This document shows positions 34,775 to 43,325 of a stretch of DNA of 64,000 nt, piece by piece. Below the pieces are notes generated by a model that was given only the letters and a program-made list of their open reading frames with translations, had not been told where the DNA came from and did not search any database. The stretch lies in the NCBI GenBank assembly GCA_034086705.1, contig JAXDZV010000006.1, positions 7,601 through 71,600 of the forward strand. The letters run 5' to 3'. Numbering within the stretch: the first letter of the stretch is position 1; each line of letters begins with the position of its first letter. Source of the DNA: UMGS1225 sp034086705. GTDB lineage: Bacteria; Bacillota; Clostridia; Oscillospirales; CAG-272. The position numbers were made by a program, and so were the translations under genes.

Positions 34775-37306
34775 TCAGAGCATTTCCTCATCTTCATCAG
34801 CCGTCTGCACAGCTTCCTGCGGCAGCGGTTCATCCGCATCCAAACCCGTTGCATCCGTCGTATTGTCTTGCGTCTCTTCGTGCGGCACAACTGCAACAAA
34901 CACAATGCTTTGGCCTGCTCGAAGCCGCATCGCAATAACGCCCTGACTCACCCGTCCGCACAAGCGCAACCCGGACGCCGGTGTACGTACAATCTGTCCT
35001 TCATTGGTAATCATCATCAAATCATCGTTATCACCTGCCGCTGCAATACCGGCAAGCATACCTGTTTTCTCCGTCAGATGATGTACTGCAAATCCCTTGC
35101 CGCCACGGCCATGCGCAGTAAACGCAGCAAAATCGGTACGCTTCCCGTATCCGTTCTGCGTCACACTGACAAGCTGTTTTGTTTTTTCCACTACGCACAC
35201 GCCGCAAATACGGTCTTCCCCTTGCAACCGCATCGCACGTACACCGCGCGCCGTACGGCCCATAACACGCGCCTGCCGCTCCGAAAAACGGATACACCGA
35301 CCCTCTTCGGTTGCAAGCAGCAACTCGTCTGTACCTCCTGTTTTGCGAACGTATGTTAACTCGTCATTTTCATCCAGCGTAATAGCAATTTTGCCGCCAC
35401 GGCGCTGATACGCAAATTCTGAAATTTTCGTCCTCTTACAGATTCCCCGCGCTGTCACCATCATTAAATACTGATCCTGTGCAAAATTCTCCAACGCCAC
35501 AACAGCACTCACACGTTCTTGTTGTGCAAGCTCCAAAATATTAACAAGATTTGTTCCGCGTGCCGTGCGTCCGGCCTGCGGCAGCATATAGGCTTTTTTG
35601 ACATAAACTTTTCCGAAATTTGTAAAAAAGAGCAAAAAGGAATGGCTATCCACTACATAGACGCTTTCCACATAGTCTTCTTCTTTTGTGCCCATGCCGA
35701 TCACACCCATGCCGCCGCGTCTTTGTGCTGCATACGTATCTGCAGGTTGCCGCTTGATATAACCGGCGTGTGTCATTGTTACAACACAGGTATGGCGTTC
35801 GATCAAATCTTCTGCCAAAATCTCATGCTCTGCCTCACAAATGATGGTTCTGCGCGCATCGCCGAATCGTTTTTTGATGGCGAGCATTTCTTCACGAATG
35901 ATATCTTTGATGCGGCCTTCATCTGCCAAAATCGCGCGCAACTCCTCGATGAGGTGCTGCTTTTCAGCAAGCTCCTCCTCAATTTTAATGCGTTCCAACC
36001 CCGCAAGCTTACCCAAGGTCATGTCTACAATTGCCTGCGCCTGAACCTCGGTTAAACCGAATCTTTCAATCAGTGCATCTCGCGCCTGTGTAACGGATTC
36101 ACTGGCACGAATGAGTGCAATGACTTCATCAATGAAATCAATTGCGATTTTCTGTCCTTCTAAAATATGTGCACGCTGCAAAGCTCGGTCCAAATCATAC
36201 CGGACTCTGCGCACAATGACATCCTCCTGATGCTTTACATAACAACGCAGAATGTCAATAAGACCAAGCACCTTAGGCTGGTTATCTACCAGAGCAATCA
36301 TATTCACAGCGCAAGTATCCTGTAGCTGCGTATATTTATATAGCTGGTTCAGAATGACCTGACCGTTGGCGTCGCGGCGATATTCCACTACAACGCGCAT
36401 ACCGGCGCGACCGCTTTCGTCCCGAATGGCGGTGATTCCTTCCACGCGTTTTTCATTGACTAACATAGCCATAGATTTAACCAGCTGGCTTTTGTTCACC
36501 ATATACGGTATTTCCGTGATGACAATGCGGTGTTTTTCTTCTTCCACAGTTGCTTTGGCCCGCACGGTGATATGGCCTTTACCAGTTGCATACGCCTGAT
36601 AGATGCCGGCGGTACCGTAAATGGTTCCATAAGTAGGAAAGTCCGGTCCTTTGATATATTGCATCAGCTCCGGAACACTGGCATCCGGATGTTCCATGAA
36701 ATAAATTGTACCGTCAATAACCTCAGAAAGATTGTGCGGCGGAATATTTGTTGCCATCCCGACAGCAATTCCGACCGATCCGTTGACAAGCAGATTCGGA
36801 AAACGTGCAGGCAGCACGACAGGCTCTTCAAGCTTATTATCAAAATTCGGAACAAAATCTACCACGCGCTTATCAATATCAACAAGCATTTCATTGGCTA
36901 TACGCGCCATACGTGCTTCGGTATATCGATACGCAGCCGCGCCGTCTCCATCCACGTTACCGAAGTTTCCGTGTCCGTCAATCAGCGGATAGCGCATGGA
37001 AAAATCCTGCGCCAGTCGCACCATCGCGTCGTATACGGCACTGTCGCCGTGTGGATGATACCGACCCAACACATTGCCCACCGTTGTAGCGCTTTTACGG
37101 AACGGCCGATCATAAGTTAGCTTATCATCATACATCGCAAACAAAATTCTGCGATGCACCGGTTTGAGCCCGTCTCGTACATCCGGCAATGCGCGGGCAA
37201 CAATTACGCTCATAGCATATTCAATAAAAGATTTTTGTACATTTTTTTCAATTTGTACCGGTACAATTTTTTGATCTGCAAAAGTGATATCCTGTTTATT
37301 TTCCAT
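34775..37306 (-). CDS. gyrA: DNA gyrase subunit A
   Basis: 843 residues. The N-terminal breakage-reunion domain has catalytic Tyr128 ('AAAYRYTEARM'). The quinolone-resistance region 'HPHGDSAVYDAMVRLAQ' carries Ser89 and Asp93, the susceptible-type residues at Escherichia coli positions 83 and 87. The C-terminal beta-pinwheel repeats include the GyrA box 'AQRRGGMG' near residue 535. An acidic tail ends the protein. With GyrB it introduces negative supercoils. It lies 21 bases downstream of a PfkB kinase gene inserted between the gyrase genes. Confidence 0.97.
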   Translation of the reverse strand: MENKQDITFADQKIVPVQIEKNVQKSFIEYAMSVIVARALPDVRDGLKPVHRRILFAMYDDKLTYDRPFRKSATTVGNVLGRYHPHGDSAVYDAMVRLAQDFSMRYPLIDGHGNFGNVDGDGAAAYRYTEARMARIANEMLVDIDKRVVDFVPNFDNKLEEPVVLPARFPNLLVNGSVGIAVGMATNIPPHNLSEVIDGTIYFMEHPDASVPELMQYIKGPDFPTYGTIYGTAGIYQAYATGKGHITVRAKATVEEEKHRIVITEIPYMVNKSQLVKSMAMLVNEKRVEGITAIRDESGRAGMRVVVEYRRDANGQVILNQLYKYTQLQDTCAVNMIALVDNQPKVLGLIDILRCYVKHQEDVIVRRVRYDLDRALQRAHILEGQKIAIDFIDEVIALIRASESVTQARDALIERFGLTEVQAQAIVDMTLGKLAGLERIKIEEELAEKQHLIEELRAILADEGRIKDIIREEMLAIKKRFGDARRTIICEAEHEILAEDLIERHTCVVTMTHAGYIKRQPADTYAAQRRGGMGVIGMGTKEEDYVESVYVVDSHSFLLFFTNFGKVYVKKAYMLPQAGRTARGTNLVNILELAQQERVSAVVALENFAQDQYLMMVTARGICKRTKISEFAYQRRGGKIAITLDENDELTYVRKTGGTDELLLATEEGRCIRFSERQARVMGRTARGVRAMRLQGEDRICGVCVVEKTKQLVSVTQNGYGKRTDFAAFTAHGRGGKGFAVHHLTEKTGMLAGIAAAGDNDDLMMITNEGQIVRTPASGLRLCGRVSQGVIAMRLRAGQSIVFVAVVPHEETQDNTTDATGLDADEPLPQEAVQTADEDEEML

Positions 37307-37327
37307 GGTGGAAGCTGTTTCCTTTCC

Positions 37328-38287
37328 TTATACTTTACGCACCGTTACGCGCCGTGCCAACTCTTCCGCCGCAGTAACAGACGGAAGAAAGTGCTCTGTA
37401 TTTTCCACTTTTGCGCCTGCCATTGCCGCAGCATGGCGTAGCGCAGTTTCAATAGGAATGGCCTGATCCAGTAAAAACACAAGGGTTGCCAGATATACAT
37501 CGCCCGCACCGACCAATGCGCGCGGCGCAACAGACGGGGCATTTACCAAATAACTACCTTGTTCACCAACATAAACAGAGCCCTCTGCACCAAGCGTAAC
37601 AGCCACTGCCGTCTGATATTCCTCATAAATTCGTTTAGCAGCATACAGTGCTGTGTCTGCCGAATCCACTGTAAATCCGAGCATATTGGAAAGCTCATGA
37701 CGGTTAGGCTTCATCAAATACGGGCGCTGCGCAAGACCAAGCGAGAGTGGCTGTGCGTCTGCATCCAAAACAAAGCGTACATGCCGTGCACGGGAAGCGT
37801 CAAAATATCGAATCAAATCTCCGTAAACACCGTCTGCAATGCCATACGGTACACTGCCGCAAAGGAAAACCGTAATCGGTTCTTCATTTTCCTCCCGACC
37901 ACTCAGCAAAGTTTGCAGCGTACGCAACAGTGCAGCAAACTCCTCCTGATGAATCGGTCCAGCGCGACCGTTCAATTCAGAGCAGATACCGTCTGCATCC
38001 GTCAGCTTAACGCAAACGCGTGTAGCTGCTTGTGTCTGTGTAAAGCGATTTGACAGCCCTTCCCGCGCAAGTAAATCGCAAAGAAGTTTGCCTGTTGTGC
38101 CACCGCAAAACCCAAACATATCACTTTGTGCGCCCAACATGTGCAGCATTCGGGACACATTCACTCCCTTACCGCCCGCACTGATCGAGCTGTGCTCAAA
38201 ACGATTCAAAAAGCCGGGCTGAAAGCTATGTTGTAAAAAGATTGTTTGATCCAGACAGGGGCTTAACGTCAGCGTGGCATACCGCAT
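37328..38287 (-). CDS. PfkB family sugar kinase (1-phosphofructokinase-like)
   Basis: 319 residues from the ATG at 38287, behind AAAGGAA. 1-Phosphofructokinase/tagatose-6-phosphate kinase pattern: 'LTLSPCLDQTIFLQHSF' at the N-terminus, 'SAGGKGVNVSRMLHMLGAQ' substrate site, 'YLMKPNRHELSNMLG', and the anion-hole/catalytic Asp in 'RALVGAGDVYLATLVF'. The usual GAGD-S/A is GAGD-V here. It probably phosphorylates a phosphosugar (fructose-1-P or tagatose-6-P) with ATP. No fru PTS or DeoR regulator is adjacent; it sits between gyrB and gyrA. Confidence 0.88.
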   Translation of the reverse strand: MRYATLTLSPCLDQTIFLQHSFQPGFLNRFEHSSISAGGKGVNVSRMLHMLGAQSDMFGFCGGTTGKLLCDLLAREGLSNRFTQTQAATRVCVKLTDADGICSELNGRAGPIHQEEFAALLRTLQTLLSGREENEEPITVFLCGSVPYGIADGVYGDLIRYFDASRARHVRFVLDADAQPLSLGLAQRPYLMKPNRHELSNMLGFTVDSADTALYAAKRIYEEYQTAVAVTLGAEGSVYVGEQGSYLVNAPSVAPRALVGAGDVYLATLVFLLDQAIPIETALRHAAAMAGAKVENTEHFLPSVTAAEELARRVTVRKV

Positions 38288-38310
38288 TGTATGTTTCCTT
38301 TCCCCGTTTG

Positions 38311-40233
38311 TCAAAAATCGAGGTTTTCTGCGTATTTTGCGTTTTGCTCTATAAATTCGCGCCGAGACTCAACATTGTCTCCCATTAAAACAGAAAAGGT
38401 TTCGTCTGCCTTGATTGCATCGCTGACAGTAACCCGCAAAATCGTACGTTTTTGTGGATCCATCGTCGTCTCCCAAAGCTGCTCCTTATCCATCTCTCCA
38501 AGACCTTTGTAGCGTTCTGCTTCAACTTTTTCTCCGCCCAGCTCTGCAATATATTTATCTCTTTCCGCATCGGAAAAAGCATATCGCTGCTGTTTGCCCT
38601 TGAAAACTTTATAAAGCGGAGGCTGTGCTAAATACACATGCCCTTCCTCAATCAAGCGGCGCATATACCGATAAAAGAAGGTTAGCAACAGAATCTGAAT
38701 GTGTGCACCGTCCACATCGGCATCGGCCATAATGATGATTTTTCCGTACCGCAACTTTTCCAGATCAAATTCCTCACCGATCCCGCAACCAAGAGATTGA
38801 ATAATCGGCGTAATGGAAGGGTTGGAATAGACTTTATCAATTCGTGTTTTTTCAACATTCAATACCTTACCGCGTAAAGCAAGAATTGCCTGATAGCGAC
38901 TGTCTCTGCCGTCTTTCGCGTTACCGCCGGCGCTGTCTCCCTCTACCAAAAACAGTTCAGTCAGGTCCGTTCTTCTTTCCTGACAATCCACCAGCTTACC
39001 GGGCAATGAACTGGAAATATCCAACACACTCTTACGAGAATTTTCACGAGCTTTGCGTGCAGCTTCTCTTGCACGGGAAGCTGCAAGTGCCTTATCCAAA
39101 ATTGCCTTGCCCACCGCAGGATTCTCTTCCAGGTACTCCGAAAGCTTCCCGCTGAGCAAATTGTACACAAAAGTTCTTACTTCGGAATTTCCGAGTTTTG
39201 CTTTTGTTTGACTTTCAAACTGTGCATCGGGTAATTTAACACTGATTACCGCGCATATTCCCTCCCGCACATCTTCCCCGGAAAGGTTTTTATCTTTTTC
39301 TTTCAGAAAATTCCATTTTCGTGCATAGGTGTTCAGCACATTGGTCAACGCCATGCGAAATCCCGTCTCATGTGTTCCACCCTCAATAGTGCTCATATTA
39401 TTGGCAAAGGTCACAACGCTTTCTGTATAACTATCGTTATATTGAATAGCGATTTCCGCCGTCATATCCCCTTTGGTACCCTTGACCCAAATTACATCCG
39501 GATGCACCGGCGCACAGTGCTTTTGCTCGTTTAGATAAGACACAAAAGATGCAATTCCGCCTGCATAGCAGAATTCCTCTTCCACGGGTTCCTCTCCACG
39601 CAAATCAATAAGGCGCAGCGTTACACCGGCATTCAAAAAGGCCTGTTCTCGCAATCTGCGTTGCACATTTTCATATTCAAATTCCGTTGTTTCAAAAATT
39701 TCGCTGTCTGGTTTAAAGCGAACATACAAACCATGCTGTTGCGTGTCTCCTTCGCAGGTAAAAGGACGCTGCACATGGCCGCGCGCAAAGCGCTCTGTGT
39801 ATTTCTTTCCTTCGTTGCAATTGACAACTTCCATCCACTCAGACAATGCATTCACTACAGAAGCGCCTACCCCATGCAAACCACCTGCAATTTTATAGCC
39901 CTGACCGCCGAATTTACCGCCCGCATGTAAAACAGTAAAAACGACTTCCAGCGTCGGGATTTGCATTTTATGGTGGATACCGCCCGGAACACCGCGTCCA
40001 TCATCCTGTACAGAAACGGATCCATCCGGATGTAAAGTCACTGTGATGCGATCACACGCACCAGCCATGGCCTCATCAATGGAATTATCCACAATCTCAT
40101 AAATCAAATGATGCAGCCCGCCCGCAGAAGTTGTTCCGATATACATACCCGGTCTTTTTCGAACTGCTTCCAGCCCTTCCAAAACCTGTATTTGATCTTC
40201 ATTGTACACGGAATGTTGCTTTTGTGTTGCCAT
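38311..40233 (-). CDS. gyrB: DNA gyrase subunit B
   Basis: 640 residues from the ATG at 40233, behind GGAAAGGA. GHKL ATPase motifs: 'YEIVDNSIDEAMAG' (catalytic Glu, Mg-binding Asn), 'DDGRGVPGGIH' and 'GGLHGVGASVVNALS'. The TOPRIM domain has 'ELFLVEGDSAGGNAKDGRD' and 'IIMADADVDGAHI'. It ends 'AKYAENLDF', the usual GyrB terminus. It provides ATP hydrolysis for supercoiling with GyrA and lies in the dnaA-to-gyrA leftward run. Confidence 0.98.
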   Translation of the reverse strand: MATQKQHSVYNEDQIQVLEGLEAVRKRPGMYIGTTSAGGLHHLIYEIVDNSIDEAMAGACDRITVTLHPDGSVSVQDDGRGVPGGIHHKMQIPTLEVVFTVLHAGGKFGGQGYKIAGGLHGVGASVVNALSEWMEVVNCNEGKKYTERFARGHVQRPFTCEGDTQQHGLYVRFKPDSEIFETTEFEYENVQRRLREQAFLNAGVTLRLIDLRGEEPVEEEFCYAGGIASFVSYLNEQKHCAPVHPDVIWVKGTKGDMTAEIAIQYNDSYTESVVTFANNMSTIEGGTHETGFRMALTNVLNTYARKWNFLKEKDKNLSGEDVREGICAVISVKLPDAQFESQTKAKLGNSEVRTFVYNLLSGKLSEYLEENPAVGKAILDKALAASRAREAARKARENSRKSVLDISSSLPGKLVDCQERRTDLTELFLVEGDSAGGNAKDGRDSRYQAILALRGKVLNVEKTRIDKVYSNPSITPIIQSLGCGIGEEFDLEKLRYGKIIIMADADVDGAHIQILLLTFFYRYMRRLIEEGHVYLAQPPLYKVFKGKQQRYAFSDAERDKYIAELGGEKVEAERYKGLGEMDKEQLWETTMDPQKRTILRVTVSDAIKADETFSVLMGDNVESRREFIEQNAKYAENLDF

Positions 40234-40295
40234 TTGTTTGATCCTTTCCAATAGTATCGCCGTTTAGCACGGTGTCTTTTTTAGCGTTTTGTTTC

Positions 40296-40646
40296 CTATC
40301 TTTTGTTTCGTTGCTTTGGAGTATATCTCTCTGATACATAAAAATCGTTGTTTTGTGCGCGTTGCCGCAGAGTAACCGGAGAAAGTAAAGAGAAATATAA
40401 TCTTTCTGCCGTTTCTTGTTTTTTTTCTCTGCAACCTGCCCGGTTGGACGCACAAGCTGTCTTTTTTTCGCTTGTTAGAATGAAGGATTTCGGCAAAGCC
40501 GAAGTGATCATTTCCGTTTTTTTATTCTTCTCCATTTGGTGCAGAAACTTTTTGGTCAGTACGGAAACTGTCGCGCTGTCCATATCAAAAATTCCCACAA
40601 TATGTTTGCTTTGAATATTACAGCCGCCCCCACCATGTAAAAACAT
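40296..40646 (-). CDS. remB: RemB-like extracellular matrix regulator (DUF370, YaaB family)
   Basis: 116 residues behind AAAGGAG, 12 bases after recF. 'MFLHGGGG' and 'IVGIFDMDSATVS' match YaaB/RemB, followed by 'LPKSFILTS' and 'LYFSLLSPVTLRQRAQN'. About 20 extra hydrophilic residues, including three Cys, are inserted between the last two motifs, so it is longer than the usual about 80-90 residues. RemB-type proteins influence matrix gene expression in Bacillus; its role in Clostridia is unknown. The position between recF and gyrB is canonical. Confidence 0.85.
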   Translation of the reverse strand: MFLHGGGGCNIQSKHIVGIFDMDSATVSVLTKKFLHQMEKNKKTEMITSALPKSFILTSEKKTACASNRAGCREKKQETAERLYFSLLSPVTLRQRAQNNDFYVSERYTPKQRNKR

Positions 40647-40658
40647 TTGCTTCTCCTT

Positions 40659-41792
40659 TTATTCGGTATGTGCTGTTTGCAAAAATGTCCCGTTTTGCAC
40701 CAGCCAAATGCTACTTTCTGTTCCATATTCCGCACGCATGGCTGCAGGAGATTCACAACAACTCATCACCACTTGTTTTTCTGCCAGCGCCTCGTGCAAA
40801 AATCCGCGGCGACGTTTGTCCAGTTCACTGAGAACATCATCAAATAAAAAGACAGGGTATTCTCCGCTTTGCCGTTTTGACAGTTCCCCCTCAGCCAGCT
40901 TTAATGCAAGCGCCAGAGAACGGTCTTGTCCCTGTGAACAGTACAGCCGTGCCGGCCTATCATTCACATAAACTGCAAAATCATCCCTGTGTACACCACT
41001 TAAACAAGTTCGCGCAGCAAACTCGCGTTCCATATTTTTCATGCTTGCTTGATAAAACAGTTCCGCAGAGCATTGCTGTTCTTGTGTACAGGGAATGCCC
41101 TCCCTTTCATAGACCATGCGTATCTGCTCTGTATCCGCACTCAACGTCCGCATAAAAGCACAAACATATTCCTCCGCCGCAAACAAGTATTTTACCCTTG
41201 CCTGTGCAATTCTCTGTGCGTGCGGCGCCATTTGTTGATTTAATATTTCACACAGCGTTCTCTTTCTTTGTATTTCTGTTTTTTCACTTTTTAACAATGC
41301 ATTTTTTTGCCGTAACAATTGCTGATACATACTCAAAGAGTACGCATAAGAAACGCGAAGCTGCGAAATTGCCCCGTCTAAAAAAAGTCTGCGTGTTGCC
41401 GGCGCTCCCTGAATCAGATACAAATGTTCCGGACAAAACAGAACGGCATGAAACGCGCCATAAAAATCTTTGGCTTTCGCAATCGCCACTCCGTCTGCAC
41501 GCAGCTTTTTTGGTGCATTTGCAAACAGCGTTATTTCCAATGATTGCTGGCGCGGTTGCCGCTGTGTCTGATATTCCAGTTTTAATTTTGCCTGTGGCTG
41601 TTCAAAACAAATCATTTCTCGCTCACGTGCCGGACGAAAGCTGTGTGGCGCAGCAAACAGATATAATCCTTCCAGCGCGTTTGTTTTTCCCTGTGCATTC
41701 TCTCCGCACAAAATATTGATGCCGCTGTCCAGTTGTAACGTCTGTTGATGCAGATTTCGAAACGCGGTATAGCTAATCTGTCTTGCAAGCAT
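40659..41792 (-). CDS. recF: DNA replication and repair protein RecF
   Basis: 377 residues; the ATG overlaps the dnaN stop by one base (TAATG). Walker A 'LCGENAQGKTNALEGLY' (27-43), the ABC-type signature region 'YCSQGQDRSLALALKLAE', and Walker B 'VFLFDDVLSELDKRRR' are intact. It loads RecA onto gapped DNA with RecO and RecR. The S4-domain gene (yaaA/rlbA) found between dnaN and recF in many Firmicutes is absent. Confidence 0.96.
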   Translation of the reverse strand: MLARQISYTAFRNLHQQTLQLDSGINILCGENAQGKTNALEGLYLFAAPHSFRPAREREMICFEQPQAKLKLEYQTQRQPRQQSLEITLFANAPKKLRADGVAIAKAKDFYGAFHAVLFCPEHLYLIQGAPATRRLFLDGAISQLRVSYAYSLSMYQQLLRQKNALLKSEKTEIQRKRTLCEILNQQMAPHAQRIAQARVKYLFAAEEYVCAFMRTLSADTEQIRMVYEREGIPCTQEQQCSAELFYQASMKNMEREFAARTCLSGVHRDDFAVYVNDRPARLYCSQGQDRSLALALKLAEGELSKRQSGEYPVFLFDDVLSELDKRRRGFLHEALAEKQVVMSCCESPAAMRAEYGTESSIWLVQNGTFLQTAHTE

Positions 41793-42967
41793 TATAAGCG
41801 AACCGGAACCACCAAAAATAGAAAGCTTTCTTTGCGAATTCCTTCTTTTTCGTAGGCCTGAACCTCTTCCTGACTATACTGTGGCTCCATAACAATGGAC
41901 ACCAGCGGACTCACCAAGGAAATCTTAATTTTCTTACAGTCTGCCGCGCGTAATGCATCAATCAAATAACGACAATGCATTCCGATTTCAATCGATTCTC
42001 CCTCAATTTCCACTCGAAACTCGTCATATACCGAACTGTTCTGTGATGTAGAGGAAAGCATCACTCTGCCATCGCTTTCAAATTTACATACCACAGCCCC
42101 TTTGGATTTGCCCTGTCCCTTTTCTTCACACACCAGCGCCACACGCTCCAGACTTTCTAACATTTCTGAACGGTCAACAGTTACAAAAGTCTGCGGATTT
42201 TTCGGAATAAACTTCTCATACTCAATATAGCTTGTATTGATGAGTCTGGAAAAGAAATAAGTCGTTCCCATAATAAAGATGATATGTTTGCTGGTTGCAA
42301 GAATAGAAACATTTTTATCATTGTCAGCAAGCAATTTGTAAAGTTCTGCTATTGTTTTCCCCGGAACTACCAGGGAAAGAGACAAATCTTTTTGTTCATA
42401 CGAATTTTTTTTCATATCCATCTGTTTTTCACAGATAGCAAGCCGAAATGAATCAGAGGAAACAATGACAATCCGGTCATTTTCGATGCGAAAGAGCAAT
42501 CCATTGAGTGCCGGCCTTGGGTCATTATTTCCGACGGCATAAAAAGTTTTTGCAATCATGTCACGCAGTTGTTTTTGTTGCATGGTGAAGCCCCAATCGC
42601 CCTCTAACATCGGTGTATTGGGAAAATCCGATCCCGGCAGAGCCGCAAGGGTATATTCTGATAAGCCTGAATAGATTTTGGTATGCCCCTGTGTATCAAT
42701 ATCTATGTGTATGGGCGATGGCATCACACGCAAAATTTGTGAAAGACGCTGTGCATTAATAATAAAAGAGCCTTCCTGTTCCACCTGTGCTTGCAGATGA
42801 CAACGGATTCCTTTTTCCAAATCAAAAGAATTCAAAATAACTTCTCCGGTTTTTTTCGCTGTAATTTGAATTCCTTCAATTGCCGTAATTGTATTAGAGT
42901 TGGATACTGCGCACAGTGCTTGCGTGATTGCAGCAAGCAAACTGTCTTTTTCAAAAACAAGCTTCAT
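41792..42967 (-). CDS. dnaN: DNA polymerase III beta subunit (sliding clamp)
   Basis: 391 residues from the ATG at 42967 ('MKLVFEKDSLLAAI'); a GTG five codons earlier (42982) is an alternative. Neither has a normal Shine-Dalgarno: the nearest AAAGGAA lies in the loop of a hairpin at 42987-43011. Three clamp domains are present, with 'QILRVMPSPIHIDID', 'NNDPRPALNGLLFRIENDRI' and C-terminal 'EGIRKESFLFLVVPVRL'. It tethers the polymerase and recruits repair enzymes. It follows dnaA after 343 or 358 bases of origin DNA. Confidence 0.96.
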   Translation of the reverse strand: MKLVFEKDSLLAAITQALCAVSNSNTITAIEGIQITAKKTGEVILNSFDLEKGIRCHLQAQVEQEGSFIINAQRLSQILRVMPSPIHIDIDTQGHTKIYSGLSEYTLAALPGSDFPNTPMLEGDWGFTMQQKQLRDMIAKTFYAVGNNDPRPALNGLLFRIENDRIVIVSSDSFRLAICEKQMDMKKNSYEQKDLSLSLVVPGKTIAELYKLLADNDKNVSILATSKHIIFIMGTTYFFSRLINTSYIEYEKFIPKNPQTFVTVDRSEMLESLERVALVCEEKGQGKSKGAVVCKFESDGRVMLSSTSQNSSVYDEFRVEIEGESIEIGMHCRYLIDALRAADCKKIKISLVSPLVSIVMEPQYSQEEVQAYEKEGIRKESFLFLVVPVRL

Positions 42968-42986
42968 GAAATTTGTCAGCACCCGT

Positions 42987-43011
42987 AAAACAGGTGATTC
43001 CTTTCTGTTTT
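42987..43011 (-). promoter_or_regulatory. Hairpin displaying the dnaN Shine-Dalgarno
   Basis: A 7-bp perfect stem AAAACAG/CTGTTTT (42987-42993 with 43005-43011). On the minus strand the 11-base loop contains AAAGGA. Folding would shorten the otherwise long distance between that site and the GTG at 42982 or ATG at 42967. Confidence 0.45.
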
Positions 43012-43047
43012 ATCTGTTTGATGAAAATATTTACTGCTATTTTTCTG

Positions 43048-43083
43048 TAATACTATAGGATGTAGTAACGGTAGTAGTAATAA
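43048..43083 (+). repeat. DnaA-trio-like trinucleotide array
   Basis: In one phase the + strand reads TAA TAC TAT AGG ATG, then from 43063 TAG TAA CGG TAG TAG TAA TAA, and 4 bases later the DnaA box at 43088. The DnaA-trio of Bacillus subtilis is a 5'-TA(G/A) repeat on the strand leading into the DnaA box, so order, strand and spacing fit. Six of the last seven trinucleotides match. Confidence 0.7.
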
Positions 43084-43325
43084 GACATGTGGAAACTGTG
43101 CAAAGGTCTTTTTTTTCTGAACAAACCTATTTTTTATACCGTTTTGTATTGTTAAAAAGCAGCAGAAAAACAAATGGAAAAACTGTGCACAAGCTCCACT
43201 TTTTTTGCAAATACGAAAAGCCTTACAAAACCGAAAAACAATGGGCGAAAAAAAAGTGGAAAAAATGTGCAGAGCGCATGTGGAAATGTGGATAATCTGT
43301 GAAAAAAACAGGCGTGTATTTTCAA

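Larger units (their letters stand above)
42983..43325. other. oriC: Probable chromosomal origin oriC (dnaN-dnaA intergenic)
   Basis: 343 bases without a gene, AT-rich on the dnaN side. DnaA boxes on the minus strand: a perfect TTATCCACA (43295-43287), abutting ATTTCCACA (43287-43279), TTTTTCACA (43306-43298) and GTTTCCACA (43096-43088). Next to the last lies a trinucleotide array (43048-43083). Sampled + strand composition changes from C-rich to G-rich across dnaA. The dnaA-dnaN gap is the unwinding site in Bacillus. Confidence 0.85.
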
